A DNA stretch of 64,000 nucleotides from JANNVK01 sp031430435 (GCA_031430435.1 JANPBM010000073.1:1-64000), one strand, 5' to 3'; shown: positions 27,682 to 37,240, numbered from the stretch's first letter. Translations and numbers: made by a program. Notes: generated from the sequence alone by a model not told the origin.

Positions 27682-28028
27682 AACCGACCGAATCGGGTAT
27701 TTTGCGGGTAAATTAAAGCTCGCCGAAGTTACAAATATATTCTCCGAGTTTATTTCGAATTCGACGACAGGTCAGACATATTCAAATTTCAAAACAAGGC
27801 GTTAAACCCAAAATGTCGCCTGTTCATCACAAATTTATACGTTTTCAAATCTTGTTACAGCTAAACTTACAATTCGATTTGCGGCAAAATACGGCAATTT
27901 GTTGAGTATAAAACTGACAACGCCGGACACAAAAATCAAACGGACAAAAGTTCAAATCCGAAACTCTCAATCGTGCTTTTCAATTTCCGACTGCTTTGAA
28001 GACCGTATTTAATCAGTCCGACCAACAA
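27682..28028. other. intergenic region, nothing identified
   Basis: About 350 bases between lpxD and a hypothetical gene. There is no clear terminator, RNA structure or repeat. A GTTCAAATCC string near 27950 resembles a tRNA T-loop but lacks a paired stem. Confidence 0.4.
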
Positions 28029-28403
28029 ATGACTGCCGAAAAGAGACGTGAATACGAAAAAGAAAGAGCCGGCTTGCGTTTGGTTTGGAGAAGTCGGCAA
28101 GACTTTTCGCGGAGTGTGTCTCGTTCGGCAAAATCAGAAATAAGTTTGCTTGTAAACAGGCAATCGCTTGTAAATACCACTTTGCAAGATTTTGTTGCCG
28201 AACGTGCCGAATTTCAACGAGCAGCGGTTTCAAAGGCTGAAATTAACGGAATAAAATTTTTGGTTTTGAGCGGCAAAGATAACGAAAAATACTGTTTTAC
28301 CGTCCGGAACGAATATTTTTTGGAAATCTGTCTGAAATATGAAAATGAAGCGGATTTGAATCTGCCGGAAGAATCCTTAAAAACTTTGAAGGTTATTAAA
28401 TAA
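28029..28403 (+). CDS. hypothetical cytoplasmic protein
   Basis: A protein of about 124 residues with no signal peptide. The first half is basic (Arg-rich helices, EKRREYEKERAGLRLVWRSRQ), the second is mixed beta (INGIKFLVLSGKDNEKYCFTV). No family recognised. The start is uncertain: the frame is open upstream to 27918, with a TTG at 27996, and none of the candidate starts has a good ribosome binding site. The composition of the second half argues for a real gene. Confidence 0.45.
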   Translation: MTAEKRREYEKERAGLRLVWRSRQDFSRSVSRSAKSEISLLVNRQSLVNTTLQDFVAERAEFQRAAVSKAEINGIKFLVLSGKDNEKYCFTVRNEYFLEICLKYENEADLNLPEESLKTLKVIK

Positions 28404-28454
28404 ATTTTACGGCTTTTGCAAGTATTTTACGTTAAGTTAAATAGCGAGAAAATT

Positions 28455-29192
28455 ATGAGAAAAACGGAAACGGCAGAGAAAAACAGAGTTTGGCGAACTT
28501 ACTTTGGCATGAAAAACCTGTTTTTTAGTCTATGTTTAATTTTGATTGTTTCAAACGCAACCGCTCAAAAAGCAATAATTGACACAAATCCGTATGTTTT
28601 AGAATATCATCGGGAAAGATTGGCGCTTTTTTATCGAGAACCGATTGTTACGGGTAAAATCGTCTTTTTGGGCGACAGTCTGATTGAGTTCGGCGATTGG
28701 AAAACGCTTTTGAATGATTCGACTGTCATCAATCGCGGCATCGCGGGCGATATTACATTCGGAGTTTTGAAACGATTGGATGACATCACGGTTCGCCAAC
28801 CTGCTAAACTCTTTTTGGGAATCGGCATAAATGACGTGTCTAAAAACATACCGACTGCCGTAACGGTTGAAAACATTTTCTCGGCGGTTAGAAATATCAA
28901 AGCAGGTTCGCCGAATACGCAAATTTTTGTACAAAGTATTTTGCCGACCAACGATGCCGTTAAAAATGAGTATCCCGATGCTTACAATAAAAATGAAAGC
29001 GTTGTCGCGGTTAATAAAAAACTGAAAAGTAAAGCTCGAAAAATCGGGTTTATTTATATTGATTTATACAAAATATTTACGGATTCGAACGGCAAACTCA
29101 ACGCTGAATATGCCGAAAAAGACGGATTGCATCTCAATTCGGCAGGTTATAAAAACCGGGTAAATAAACTGAAAAGCAAAAAATATATCTAG
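28455..29192 (+). CDS. secreted SGNH/GDSL hydrolase
   Basis: A 245-residue exported esterase/acetylhydrolase-like protein. The SGNH blocks are visible: I with nucleophile Ser in FLGDSLIEFG, II with Gly in NRGIAGD, III with Asn in GINDVS, and V with Asp/His in DGLHLNSAGY. The signal peptide core MKNLFFSLCLILIVSNATAQ begins 18 codons after this start; the ATG at 28509 could be the true start, but GCGAG precedes the one at 28455. It resembles platelet-activating-factor acetylhydrolase-type enzymes; the substrate may be an envelope or polysaccharide ester. Confidence 0.82.
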   Translation: MRKTETAEKNRVWRTYFGMKNLFFSLCLILIVSNATAQKAIIDTNPYVLEYHRERLALFYREPIVTGKIVFLGDSLIEFGDWKTLLNDSTVINRGIAGDITFGVLKRLDDITVRQPAKLFLGIGINDVSKNIPTAVTVENIFSAVRNIKAGSPNTQIFVQSILPTNDAVKNEYPDAYNKNESVVAVNKKLKSKARKIGFIYIDLYKIFTDSNGKLNAEYAEKDGLHLNSAGYKNRVNKLKSKKYI

Positions 29193-29297
29193 CCGATCAG
29201 TACGATTCATAAAAAGTTACAGGTCAAACGAATTTGACGGATTTGACCGGTTTAAGGAAAATAGTTACGGAAAGTATCAGACAAGCGAGGTTTTATT

Positions 29298-31853
29298 ATG
29301 TTCAAAAAATCTATATTGAGTATTTTAATCGGGTTAATTTTGGCAACGACGAGTTTTGCCGAAGGCGAATTTCAAATTTTCAAGCCTTCAAATATCACAC
29401 AATCTTTGTACTTAAATATTTGGGACGACGATTTTCAGTTAGGCGCCAAGGCATACGACGCGGGCGATTACGAACTGGCGGTTTTTTATTACACAAGGTA
29501 TTTGAAAAGCTATCCGAATGAAGTAAATGCTTATTTTAATCGCGGATTGGCGTACAATTTTTTGAAAAAATATGAAGCGGCTTTGGCTGATTTCGGCAAG
29601 GCGATTGAAATGAATCCGCAGTATTGGCAAGCATATTCGAGTCGCGGTTATGCGTATATCGGTCAAAAACAATTTGAATCGGCAGTGCGCGAATACACGC
29701 AGGCGATTAAAATAAACCCGAATGAAAGCATTGCCTACAAAGGTCGAGCCATTGCCTATCAGGCTTTGGGCGAAACAGCCTTAGCGAGTGCGGATAACCT
29801 GAGAGGAGACGAGATTGTCGCCCAAAAAGCCAATCCGACAAATACTCCGCCGCCGAATACCAAGCCGCCCGGCGGGGTTGAATCCAATCCGGACGGTGAC
29901 GAAGATTTTAAGTCGGGAACGAAAATGCTCGACGAAAAAAATTATGAACAGGCGATTTTATATTTCACCCGATATTTGAACAAATACCCGAACGATAAAA
30001 TCGGCTATGTCAATCGCGGAATAGCTTACGGCAGTTCAGGCAAATATGAACAAGCGGTTGCCGATTACACAAAAGCCGTCAGCCTTGATTCTCAATATGT
30101 GTCGGCGTATCTCGGTCGCGGTTTTATCTATATTGTTGCAGAAAAGTTCGAATCAGCTCTGCGCGACTTAAATACGGCTGTCAAATTAGACCCGAACAAC
30201 AAACTTGCCTACCGATTTCGGGCGTTGCTTTATAAAAAAATCGGGGAAAATAATTTAGCCGAAGCAGATTCAGCCAAAGCCGAAGAACTTGAAACCGGTG
30301 TCAAAAAAACACCGCCGGCAGGTTCGGGGCAAACTGCCGTAACGCCCGAAGAAGCGCTGAAAGCAGGCTATAAAGCGTATGAAGCCGAAAATTATGAGTC
30401 GGCGGTTTCGTCCTTTACAAAGTATTTAAACAAATATCCGAACGACAAAGAAGTTTATTATTTCAGAGGATTAGCCAATCGCCGGTTGAACAATCTCGAT
30501 TGGGCGATCGCCGATTACAATAAAGCAGTCGAACTCGATCCGAACTTTACCGATGTTTACGTCAGTCGCGGCTATGTTTTTGCCCTCCAAAAGAAATACG
30601 ATTCGGCGATTCGTGATTACACGACCGCCATCAAACTCAGTCCGAACGAAAAACAAGCCTACATCAATCGTTCCGTTGCTTACAGAGAATCGGGCAAAAC
30701 TAAAGCTGCCGATGAAGACAGTGCCAAGGTTGCATTGCTTGAAAAAGCGGAAAGCGAGAGTAAACTGACAAAACTTGTGCCGATGTCGCCGAATTCAAAG
30801 GGAATCAGTTGGACTCCGGTAGTTGAAATGGATAAGCAAATCTTTCCGTCCTACTTTTTAGCGAGAGCGTCAATTCCGATTCAAGAAGTCAGAACGGAAT
30901 CTGTCATCGGCGATAATAACGGGATTTTGGGTTTGCACATCGTTAATCCCAAAAAGGACAGCAATATAAAAATCGGCGTTGAACTCGATCCCGTTATCGG
31001 TTATCAAGAATACGAAACCACGTTATCGACCAAAGATACGCGATACCGAGTTTTTCCGAAAATTGTTTGGAACTGGGAAGCCTTAAAGCGTTACAAAAAA
31101 CCTTCGCCGGCGAATGCTACTTTTACGCTGTATATCAATGGCGAATTAGTTGAAAAAAGAACGGTCGTGGTCAGAATCCGCTCGATTAACGAAGCAGTTT
31201 TTTCCTATCGATTCCTCGATAACGACAACTGGGGAAACACCAGCGAAATGTTTGCCGCGTATGTCAATGAAGACCACGAATGGATTGACCAACTTTTGAA
31301 AGAAGCTCTCGACACCAGATTGGTTAATTCGTTTTCGGGTTATCAAGGCGGTCCGAAAGAAGTCGAGAATCAAATTTTCGCCATTTGGTTTATTTTGCAA
31401 AGACGCGGATTTAAATACAGCAGTATCACGGATACTTCATCGACCGCCAATATGGTCAACAGCCAATATGTGCGGCTGTTTGAAGAATCCATCAAGGTTT
31501 CGCAAGCCAATTGTGTCGATGGTTCTGTCTTGCTCGCCTCTATTTTGAAAAAAATCGGTATCAGAGTCGGGCTTGTGCTTATTCCGGGACATTGTTTTTT
31601 GGTTTTTGATATGAACGGAAAAGGCGATTTATGGGGATTTGAAACTACTGTCATCGGGACGGTCGATTTCAGAGATTACGAGGCAAAATCAATCGGAGAC
31701 ATTTCTCATAAATCATTTATCCAAGCGTTAGAAGCAGGCGACAAACGGTTTCGAGACAGTCTTCCCGCCATCAATGCCAAAAAAGACCCGCGATATCAAC
31801 TGATTGACATCGACAAAGCGCGACAAAACGGTATCAATCCGATTGCTTGGTAA
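29298..31853 (+). CDS. secreted TPR protein with C-terminal transglutaminase-like domain
   Basis: An 851-residue protein with a Sec signal peptide (ending TTSFA). Three homologous blocks of about 130 residues, each with four TPRs, start near residues 50, 205 and 350. Each begins with a [GA]-x-K-[AM] motif followed by [ED]-x-Y-E-x-A-[VI]-x-x-[FY]-T-[RK]-Y-L and is separated from the next by a Pro/Thr/Gly linker. A beta-rich region (about 500-640) follows. The C-terminus resembles a transglutaminase-like fold, with Cys in QANCVDGSVLLASILKKIGI and His in LIPGHCFLVF. Such domains act as cysteine peptidases or acyl transferases, or serve as inactive binders. GCGAGG precedes the ATG. Confidence 0.8.
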   Translation: MFKKSILSILIGLILATTSFAEGEFQIFKPSNITQSLYLNIWDDDFQLGAKAYDAGDYELAVFYYTRYLKSYPNEVNAYFNRGLAYNFLKKYEAALADFGKAIEMNPQYWQAYSSRGYAYIGQKQFESAVREYTQAIKINPNESIAYKGRAIAYQALGETALASADNLRGDEIVAQKANPTNTPPPNTKPPGGVESNPDGDEDFKSGTKMLDEKNYEQAILYFTRYLNKYPNDKIGYVNRGIAYGSSGKYEQAVADYTKAVSLDSQYVSAYLGRGFIYIVAEKFESALRDLNTAVKLDPNNKLAYRFRALLYKKIGENNLAEADSAKAEELETGVKKTPPAGSGQTAVTPEEALKAGYKAYEAENYESAVSSFTKYLNKYPNDKEVYYFRGLANRRLNNLDWAIADYNKAVELDPNFTDVYVSRGYVFALQKKYDSAIRDYTTAIKLSPNEKQAYINRSVAYRESGKTKAADEDSAKVALLEKAESESKLTKLVPMSPNSKGISWTPVVEMDKQIFPSYFLARASIPIQEVRTESVIGDNNGILGLHIVNPKKDSNIKIGVELDPVIGYQEYETTLSTKDTRYRVFPKIVWNWEALKRYKKPSPANATFTLYINGELVEKRTVVVRIRSINEAVFSYRFLDNDNWGNTSEMFAAYVNEDHEWIDQLLKEALDTRLVNSFSGYQGGPKEVENQIFAIWFILQRRGFKYSSITDTSSTANMVNSQYVRLFEESIKVSQANCVDGSVLLASILKKIGIRVGLVLIPGHCFLVFDMNGKGDLWGFETTVIGTVDFRDYEAKSIGDISHKSFIQALEAGDKRFRDSLPAINAKKDPRYQLIDIDKARQNGINPIAW

Positions 31854-31946
31854 TTATTCGGCTTGAACCGAGTTAAAAGGTTTAAGCCGCAACATAATTT
31901 TAAGAATAATTATGAGAAGATATGTAATTTTAACGCCGATAATCTT

Positions 31947-32519
31947 ATGAAAGAACGCGAATCAGAGGGGATAGCGGAACGGCAATTAGCCATTGTCGCT
32001 AAACTCAGAAATATAGCTTTGCAACAAATGCGAAAAACCGGTTATTCGGCTCAATTTTATACGTTGCAAAAAACAGAGGTTGCGGATGAGATTTTTGAAG
32101 ATAAATCGGTGATCGATAAGTTTAATAAACTGTTTTCGCCCGAAGTCGCCGAGCCGAATCCGTTGGACGCAGAAGAATTTATCAAATTTTGCACGATTAA
32201 AATAAAGCATAATTTGATTGATTATATGCGAAAAAAATTTGCCGAAAAACGCGGCGGCAACTTTCGGTTTGTTTCGCTCGATGATTCGTTTGATATTTTT
32301 TCGGCTTTAGACTTAAAAGCGAGTCAAATCGAACATTTGAACGAGGCTTTGGAAAAATTTGAAGCCGAATCCGAATTTCACGCAAAAATAATCGAGTACA
32401 AATACTTTCTCGGCATGAAAAATAAAGAAATAGCCGGACGGTTAAATATTTCACTTTCAAAAGTCGAAAAAGATGCGCATTACGCCGTCGCGTGGCTGAA
32501 ACGCGAATTGTCGAATTAA
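31947..32519 (+). CDS. ECF-type RNA polymerase sigma factor
   Basis: A 190-residue sigma factor of the ECF type seen in Acidobacteria and planctomycetes. Region 2 is around LRNIALQQMRKTGYSAQF... EEFIKFCTIKIKHNLIDYMRKK, region 4 helix-turn-helix is YKYFLGMKNKEIAGRLNISLSKVEKDAHYAVAWLKREL. The frame is open 28 codons upstream to a TTG, but those residues are unlike sigma N-termini, so the ATG at 31947 is preferred. No anti-sigma gene adjoins it; the convergent Ser/Thr kinase next door is a likely regulator, as in other ECF-kinase pairs. It follows the TPR-transglutaminase gene by 93 bases. Confidence 0.85.
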   Translation: MKERESEGIAERQLAIVAKLRNIALQQMRKTGYSAQFYTLQKTEVADEIFEDKSVIDKFNKLFSPEVAEPNPLDAEEFIKFCTIKIKHNLIDYMRKKFAEKRGGNFRFVSLDDSFDIFSALDLKASQIEHLNEALEKFEAESEFHAKIIEYKYFLGMKNKEIAGRLNISLSKVEKDAHYAVAWLKRELSN

Positions 32520-32631
32520 AGTTATGAAAGGTTAGTTAATGCAGAAACACGCGCGAAGTAAATGTACTTTTTCGCCTTTACTGCGGGCGGGCTTTTTGCA
32601 TATTAAAAAACTCTTTAAATTGGCTTTGGGA

Positions 32632-34911
32632 TTACTTGAAATCATGTTCGCGCAAATGTGAAAGTCCGATTAAATGTTCCGATTCACCAAACTTAAATCC
32701 TTTGTATTCTTTTTCAATCGAAAGGTTTTCCAGCCATTTTGCGGCTGTCGCTTTTTGCCAAAGACTTCCGTTCGGAAAGGCTTCGACCGTGGCAATTATT
32801 GACCACGGAATCGAAAAGCGGATTGTTCTGTCCATAATGCCGCCGTCGGCGGTATTGTTTGTGCAACGTCCGTCAACTTTATATTCCAAAGGAATGTCGG
32901 GCATCACGCTCAAATTATCGAGCCATTCGGAATCTATTGCTCTGAGTTCTTCGGTCAAATTCGGAATCTGCAAATTTGCGTCAGCCGCCGTATGAAGCAT
33001 TAAAATTATTGTTCCGTCGAGTCCGGCGGACGGAGTTTGAGTGATTTCCGGTTGATTCGGGCAATCGTTCCAAAGAAAATTACCGGTTTTCTTTTGGCGG
33101 GTTTTGAGAATCCAGCCGACACCTTTGTTTACCGCATTTTGCGCTTTTTCCCGATAATTCGGGCTGATTAAATTATGCCGAAGCTGTTCGGTTAATCCCC
33201 AAAGAATTATCGAAGTCGGATAAGTCAGCGCATTTTGCGAATCGCCGGGATACGGATAGCCGGGAAACCAGCCTTCGGGCGATTGGTTTTTTAAAATAAA
33301 TTCAAGTTGTTTGTCGGAAAGCGGTTTGCCCAAATCTTTTTTGGCAAGCATTATCCAACCCGAAATAATCAACTTACAATCGGTTTTTTCCTCTTTCCAG
33401 CAACCTTCGGCAGTCTGAGTTTTATTCAAAACCGCGTCAATCCGATCGGCTTCAAGCGGATGACCGATGCTCGCCAGAGAAACAATAAACCCTGAAAATG
33501 TCCAGATATTAGTTTTAAACGAGTCGTCATTCCCTCTTTCAAATCCGACCAAATACTCGTTAAATTCAGTCAAAGTTTTTTCTTTTGCGGCGTTGATTGA
33601 ATTATCCAACTCTTTTTTGCGTGAACCGCTCAGATCGATTCGGTTATTGTTTGCCGAAATTTCAAGCCGAAGCCGGTACGGAATTGTGGATAAAGTTTTG
33701 CTTTGAGAAAAGGCGAAAAACAAAATTATCAGACTTGAAAACGTCACAACCGTCCATTTGGGCGAAAGCCGGCGGAATCTGCGCGCAGAGTTTTTGTATA
33801 AAATAACGAACGCCGATTTTATTTGTTTGAAAAACGAATCTTCGCTCAAAAAGTCTTCTATCGCCAGTTCAAATCGACTGATGTTTCGGTATCGGTTTTG
33901 TCGCTTTTTGCTGATTGCTTTTTGCACAATCTCATCTAAATTATTGGACAGATTATTTTTCAACTCCGACATTGTCCGGCAATCGCGTTCAACCATCAAT
34001 CGTTCTCGTTGAGTTTCATCGGGAATTTTTGTGACAGATTTTTTGAGAGTCAACGGAACAACTTTTTCCAAAGTCGAAATCAAATTCGGATACGACTCGC
34101 TTTCGTTCAATTCAATCGGTAATTGTCCGGTTAAAAGTTCATACAAAACTACGCCGAGCGAGTAAATATCGGTTGTCTCCGAGAGATTCTTTTCGCCTCT
34201 GATTTGCTCCGGACTCGCATAATTCGGCGTAAAAGCGTTTTGGAAAAACGTAGTCCGGTTTTTTCCGACGATAAACGACCCGTATTTTGAAGCAATTCCG
34301 AAATCTATAACCTTCGGCGTTCCGTTTGAATCGACAATGATATTATTCGGCTTGATGTCGCAATGAATAAAACCTTTGCTGTGCGAATAACCGATTGCGT
34401 CCAAAATTTGTCGAAAAAAAGCCAGCCGTTCACTGATCGACAATCTGTTTTTGTTGCAATGTTCGGTCAAAGACAAACCATCGACATATTCCATCACGAA
34501 AAAAGGTTTTCCTTTTTCACTCGTCCCGATGTCGAGAAAACGAGCGATGTTCGGATGTTCCAACTCGGCTAAAGTCTTTATCTCCGTGAGAAAGTTTTTG
34601 ATATTTTTCGGTTCTAATTTGAGTGCGGGATTGATGGTTTTGAGAGCGACTTTTTTGGTGAAAATTTCTGTCCCGAAAGTTTCGGTCAAACTCGCCGAAA
34701 AGACGATGCCCATTCCGCCTTTACCGATTTGTTTGACAATTTCATACTTTCCGAAAGTATCGTCGGCAAGATTTTCCTCATCGGGAAACAGTCGCATAAT
34801 ATTGTCGAACAAAACTTTATCGGCGGCGCATTTATCTGAAATAAATTTACTTCGCTCTTCCGCATCTTGAATGTCAAAGGCTTCATAATAAATTTCATAT
34901 TCTTTATTCAT
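32632..34911 (-). CDS. transmembrane Ser/Thr kinase with an alpha/alpha-toroid-like extracytoplasmic domain
   Basis: A 759-residue Hanks-type kinase. The kinase domain covers residues about 55-265: glycine loop GKGGMG, Lys91 (VALK), catalytic HCDIKPNN at 183-190, DFG at 203-205 and SPE at 233-235. The usual HRD is HCD, so this is a non-RD kinase and may not need activation-loop phosphorylation. A membrane helix spans about 386-403. The outer part (about 465-740) is helical with repeats of the Q-x-x-x-G-x-W type (QTAEGCWKE, QSPEGWFPGYP, TGNFLWNDCP). This resembles the (alpha/alpha)6 toroid of terpene cyclases and prenyltransferases, presumably as a sensor. The neighbouring ECF sigma gene may be its target. 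Confidence 0.82.
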   Translation of the reverse strand: MNKEYEIYYEAFDIQDAEERSKFISDKCAADKVLFDNIMRLFPDEENLADDTFGKYEIVKQIGKGGMGIVFSASLTETFGTEIFTKKVALKTINPALKLEPKNIKNFLTEIKTLAELEHPNIARFLDIGTSEKGKPFFVMEYVDGLSLTEHCNKNRLSISERLAFFRQILDAIGYSHSKGFIHCDIKPNNIIVDSNGTPKVIDFGIASKYGSFIVGKNRTTFFQNAFTPNYASPEQIRGEKNLSETTDIYSLGVVLYELLTGQLPIELNESESYPNLISTLEKVVPLTLKKSVTKIPDETQRERLMVERDCRTMSELKNNLSNNLDEIVQKAISKKRQNRYRNISRFELAIEDFLSEDSFFKQIKSAFVILYKNSARRFRRLSPKWTVVTFSSLIILFFAFSQSKTLSTIPYRLRLEISANNNRIDLSGSRKKELDNSINAAKEKTLTEFNEYLVGFERGNDDSFKTNIWTFSGFIVSLASIGHPLEADRIDAVLNKTQTAEGCWKEEKTDCKLIISGWIMLAKKDLGKPLSDKQLEFILKNQSPEGWFPGYPYPGDSQNALTYPTSIILWGLTEQLRHNLISPNYREKAQNAVNKGVGWILKTRQKKTGNFLWNDCPNQPEITQTPSAGLDGTIILMLHTAADANLQIPNLTEELRAIDSEWLDNLSVMPDIPLEYKVDGRCTNNTADGGIMDRTIRFSIPWSIIATVEAFPNGSLWQKATAAKWLENLSIEKEYKGFKFGESEHLIGLSHLREHDFK

Positions 34912-35085
34912 AACTGTTCGGCGATTTTTTTTACGATAATAACCGACTGTAAGTTTACCGTATTAAAAAATTATAGCAAAAAAATAATTTCAACTTTACG
35001 GTTTTCAACGGATTTTTACGTTAGTTACAATAGAACGGAAATTAAATTTCGCACAAGTATTTATTCAAAGCAAAAAGGACAAAAA

Positions 35086-35670
35086 ATGACGACGAATTTT
35101 TTATATCGCAAAATATCAGTATTTTTATATTTAGTAATAGTTGGAGCAACGGCGTTGGCGATGGAAACAAAAGCCCAAAATGCTCCGACCTTGACCGCCG
35201 AAAACATCAGCCGAAGAGTTTTGAAATTGGTTAAAAATGTTCGCAAACTAAAAGATATTTCGGCAAAAAGCATCAAAAAAAGCATGGGAATTAAAGTAAT
35301 TTTGAACTCCGAAGACAAAAATATTTACGGTTTCAGCGGGAAAATCAGCGATTCGGATTGGTTTTACTCTCTGATTTCCCTTTCGGAGACCAAAGGCGGA
35401 ACACCGCATCGGCTCGAATTTTCATTCGGTGAACCAACCGGTAATTATCCCGATATGAAACCGGTTTGCAGTGTAGATTTTGAAAATTACCAAAAAGAAT
35501 TAACCGCTGCGGGCTTTTCGGTTACGCCGTATTATGGTGAACACAACCGATTGCTGTGGCATAATTTTTTGCGAAATAACGTTTCTGTCCAAATTACGGC
35601 GAACGGCGAAAGTGCGGAAAATATTCAACAAAAATGCGTCCGAATGTTGATATTAGAAGTAACCGATTGA
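35086..35670 (+). CDS. secreted protein of unknown function
   Basis: A 194-residue protein with a Sec signal peptide (residues 1-29, ending METKAQ). The mature part begins with a Lys-rich amphipathic helix (residues about 33-65) and continues as mixed alpha/beta with WFYSLISLSE and RLEFSFGEP. No known family recognised. AAAGGAC lies 6 bases before the ATG; the frame is open far upstream but without a plausible start. Its stop overlaps the start of the broken gene at 35670 (TGATG), so the two formed one transcription unit, divergent from the kinase gene. Confidence 0.7.
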   Translation: MTTNFLYRKISVFLYLVIVGATALAMETKAQNAPTLTAENISRRVLKLVKNVRKLKDISAKSIKKSMGIKVILNSEDKNIYGFSGKISDSDWFYSLISLSETKGGTPHRLEFSFGEPTGNYPDMKPVCSVDFENYQKELTAAGFSVTPYYGEHNRLLWHNFLRNNVSVQITANGESAENIQQKCVRMLILEVTD

Positions 35671-36048
35671 TGAATATGAACCCGAATGATGATTTTAATT
35701 GCGCTGTTGTTAAACTTAGCGAAAGCGGTAACGCCGAGTTAAACTGAAGTAACCCGATCCGGGTTTGAAACGGTTACGGACAGCGAGTGGAAATTTGCTT
35801 TTCGCGGAATAAAACCCGGCAAATACTTTGTGCGAATAGTTTTTAATTTTTCGTATCGGGACAGCAACCGAATTTACACGGGTTCGGACGTGAAAGAAGA
35901 AGGCAACCGATATTACTACAACGATGAATTTATCGCGGAGGAATTTTTTGAAATCGGCAAAGACGGCGATCAAAAATACATTACGCTCAAAAATAAATTG
36001 CTCGTAACTTGTTTTAATCGGCGGTATGGCGAAGGCGGAACAACCTGA
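35670..36048 (+). pseudogene. frameshifted hypothetical gene
   Basis: The first 25 codons (ending SGNAELN) hit a TGA at 35745. The +1-shifted frame continues without an ATG as TEVTRSGFETVTDSEWKFAFRGIKPGKYFVRI and on to 36048. Removing one A from the run at 35740-35743 would join both parts into a single protein of about 125 residues, reading AELTEVTRSG. The pattern G-I-K-P-G-K-Y-x-V is typical of beta-sandwich (carboxypeptidase-regulatory-like) domains. Either a recent single-base insertion or a sequencing error explains it. A -1 shift would not help, as it meets a stop at once. It overlaps the upstream stop by one base. Confidence 0.6.
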
Positions 36049-36058
36049 CGGTTTCTTT

Positions 36059-37240
36059 TTACTTTTTAATTCTCTGTTGCGGGTTCAATAATTCGACGAT
36101 ATATTTTGCCGCAAGTTCTGCCGTTCCGCCTTCGCCGAGTGATTTTTTTACTTCGCCAAGCCGTTTTCGCATCGTTAAATTCGGCTCCGGTTCAATCAAG
36201 CGAAACAATTCCGTTGCCAAAGTTTCCGCATCGAAATCGGCGTGAATCAATTCTTTTGCCAAACGTTCACCCGCAATTAAATTTACCAACCCGAAATGTT
36301 CGGTGTCGATTAACGGTCGAAAAACTCGCCAATTAAACTCCGAAGTTTTATAAACAACCACCAACGGCGTGCCGATAATTGCTGTTTCCAATGTCGCCGT
36401 ACCGCTCGTCACGGCTGCCGCATCCGAGGCGTGCAAGGCTTCGAAAGTTTCGTTGCGGACAACCGATAATTTTTTCGGCAAGGCTCCCGCTTTTTGTTTC
36501 GCGGCTTCAATTTCGGACATCGGGCGAGTTTCCGCCGATGCCACCACAAACTGTAAATCGTTATTTTGCAACGACATCAACGAAGCTGTTTCCAACAAAA
36601 TCGGTAATATCCGTTCGACTTCCAAGCGGCGACTTCCCGCCAACAAGGAAATTATCGGCTTGTTCGGATCAAGGTTGTGTTTCGCGCAAAACTCGGCTTT
36701 CGTCAGTTTCGATTTTACTTCGCCCGCGAGCGGATTCCCGACAAATTCAACCTGACCGACATTATGCGCGGCGTAAAAATCTTTTTCAAACGGCAGAATT
36801 GTCAACAGTAAATCAACGTCGCGTTTGATGCCGCGAACGCGATATTTACGCCACGCCCAAAGTTGCGGCGAAATATAATAAACGACTTTTAAGCCCGCTT
36901 TTTTTAACGATTTGGCGAGCTTCAAATTGAATTCGGGAAAATCGACTAAAATTACGACATCGGGTTTTCGTTCGACGGCAGTTTTTTTGAGCGTTTGAAA
37001 AGCCCGCCGAAACATCGGAATATTTCGCAATATTTCGGGCAACCCGACAACCGCAAAATTATCTGCGTCAATAATTGTTTCAACGTTTGCCCGTCGCAAT
37101 TTTTCGCGCGTCGAGCCGAAAAACTCCATGTTCGGTTGATGTCGGCGCAATGCCGCGACCAACAACGCGGCGTGTGAATCGCCCGAAGCCTCGCCGACCA
37201 CAATCATTATTTTATAGTTTTTTTTCAATCTTTCAGCCAA
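36059..37240 (-). CDS. lpxB: lipid-A-disaccharide synthase
   Basis: A 393-residue GT-B glycosyltransferase that joins UDP-2,3-diacylglucosamine with lipid X to give the lipid A disaccharide. Hallmarks: VGEASGDSHAALL near the N-terminus, VVGLPEILRNIP, VDFPEFNLKLAKSLKK, YYISPQLWAWRKYR, FVGNPL, LLAGSRRLEVERILP and TSGTATLETAI. The start is unclear: TTG at 37240 or 37228, or ATG at 37207; an AAGG sequence fits TTG at 37228 best. It is separate from lpxD. It converges with the broken gene and diverges from the propeller protein gene. Confidence 0.95.
   Translation of the reverse strand: MAERLKKNYKIMIVVGEASGDSHAALLVAALRRHQPNMEFFGSTREKLRRANVETIIDADNFAVVGLPEILRNIPMFRRAFQTLKKTAVERKPDVVILVDFPEFNLKLAKSLKKAGLKVVYYISPQLWAWRKYRVRGIKRDVDLLLTILPFEKDFYAAHNVGQVEFVGNPLAGEVKSKLTKAEFCAKHNLDPNKPIISLLAGSRRLEVERILPILLETASLMSLQNNDLQFVVASAETRPMSEIEAAKQKAGALPKKLSVVRNETFEALHASDAAAVTSGTATLETAIIGTPLVVVYKTSEFNWRVFRPLIDTEHFGLVNLIAGERLAKELIHADFDAETLATELFRLIEPEPNLTMRKRLGEVKKSLGEGGTAELAAKYIVELLNPQQRIKK

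Noticed and set aside
27941..27970. GTTCAAATCC resembling a tRNA T-loop
   Set aside because: The flanking bases do not pair as a T-stem, and no acceptor or anticodon arm could be built.
35730..35750. Programmed -1 frameshift at TTAAAC
   Set aside because: The -1 frame reaches a stop almost at once; only a +1 change joins the two reading frames, so a base insertion is simpler.
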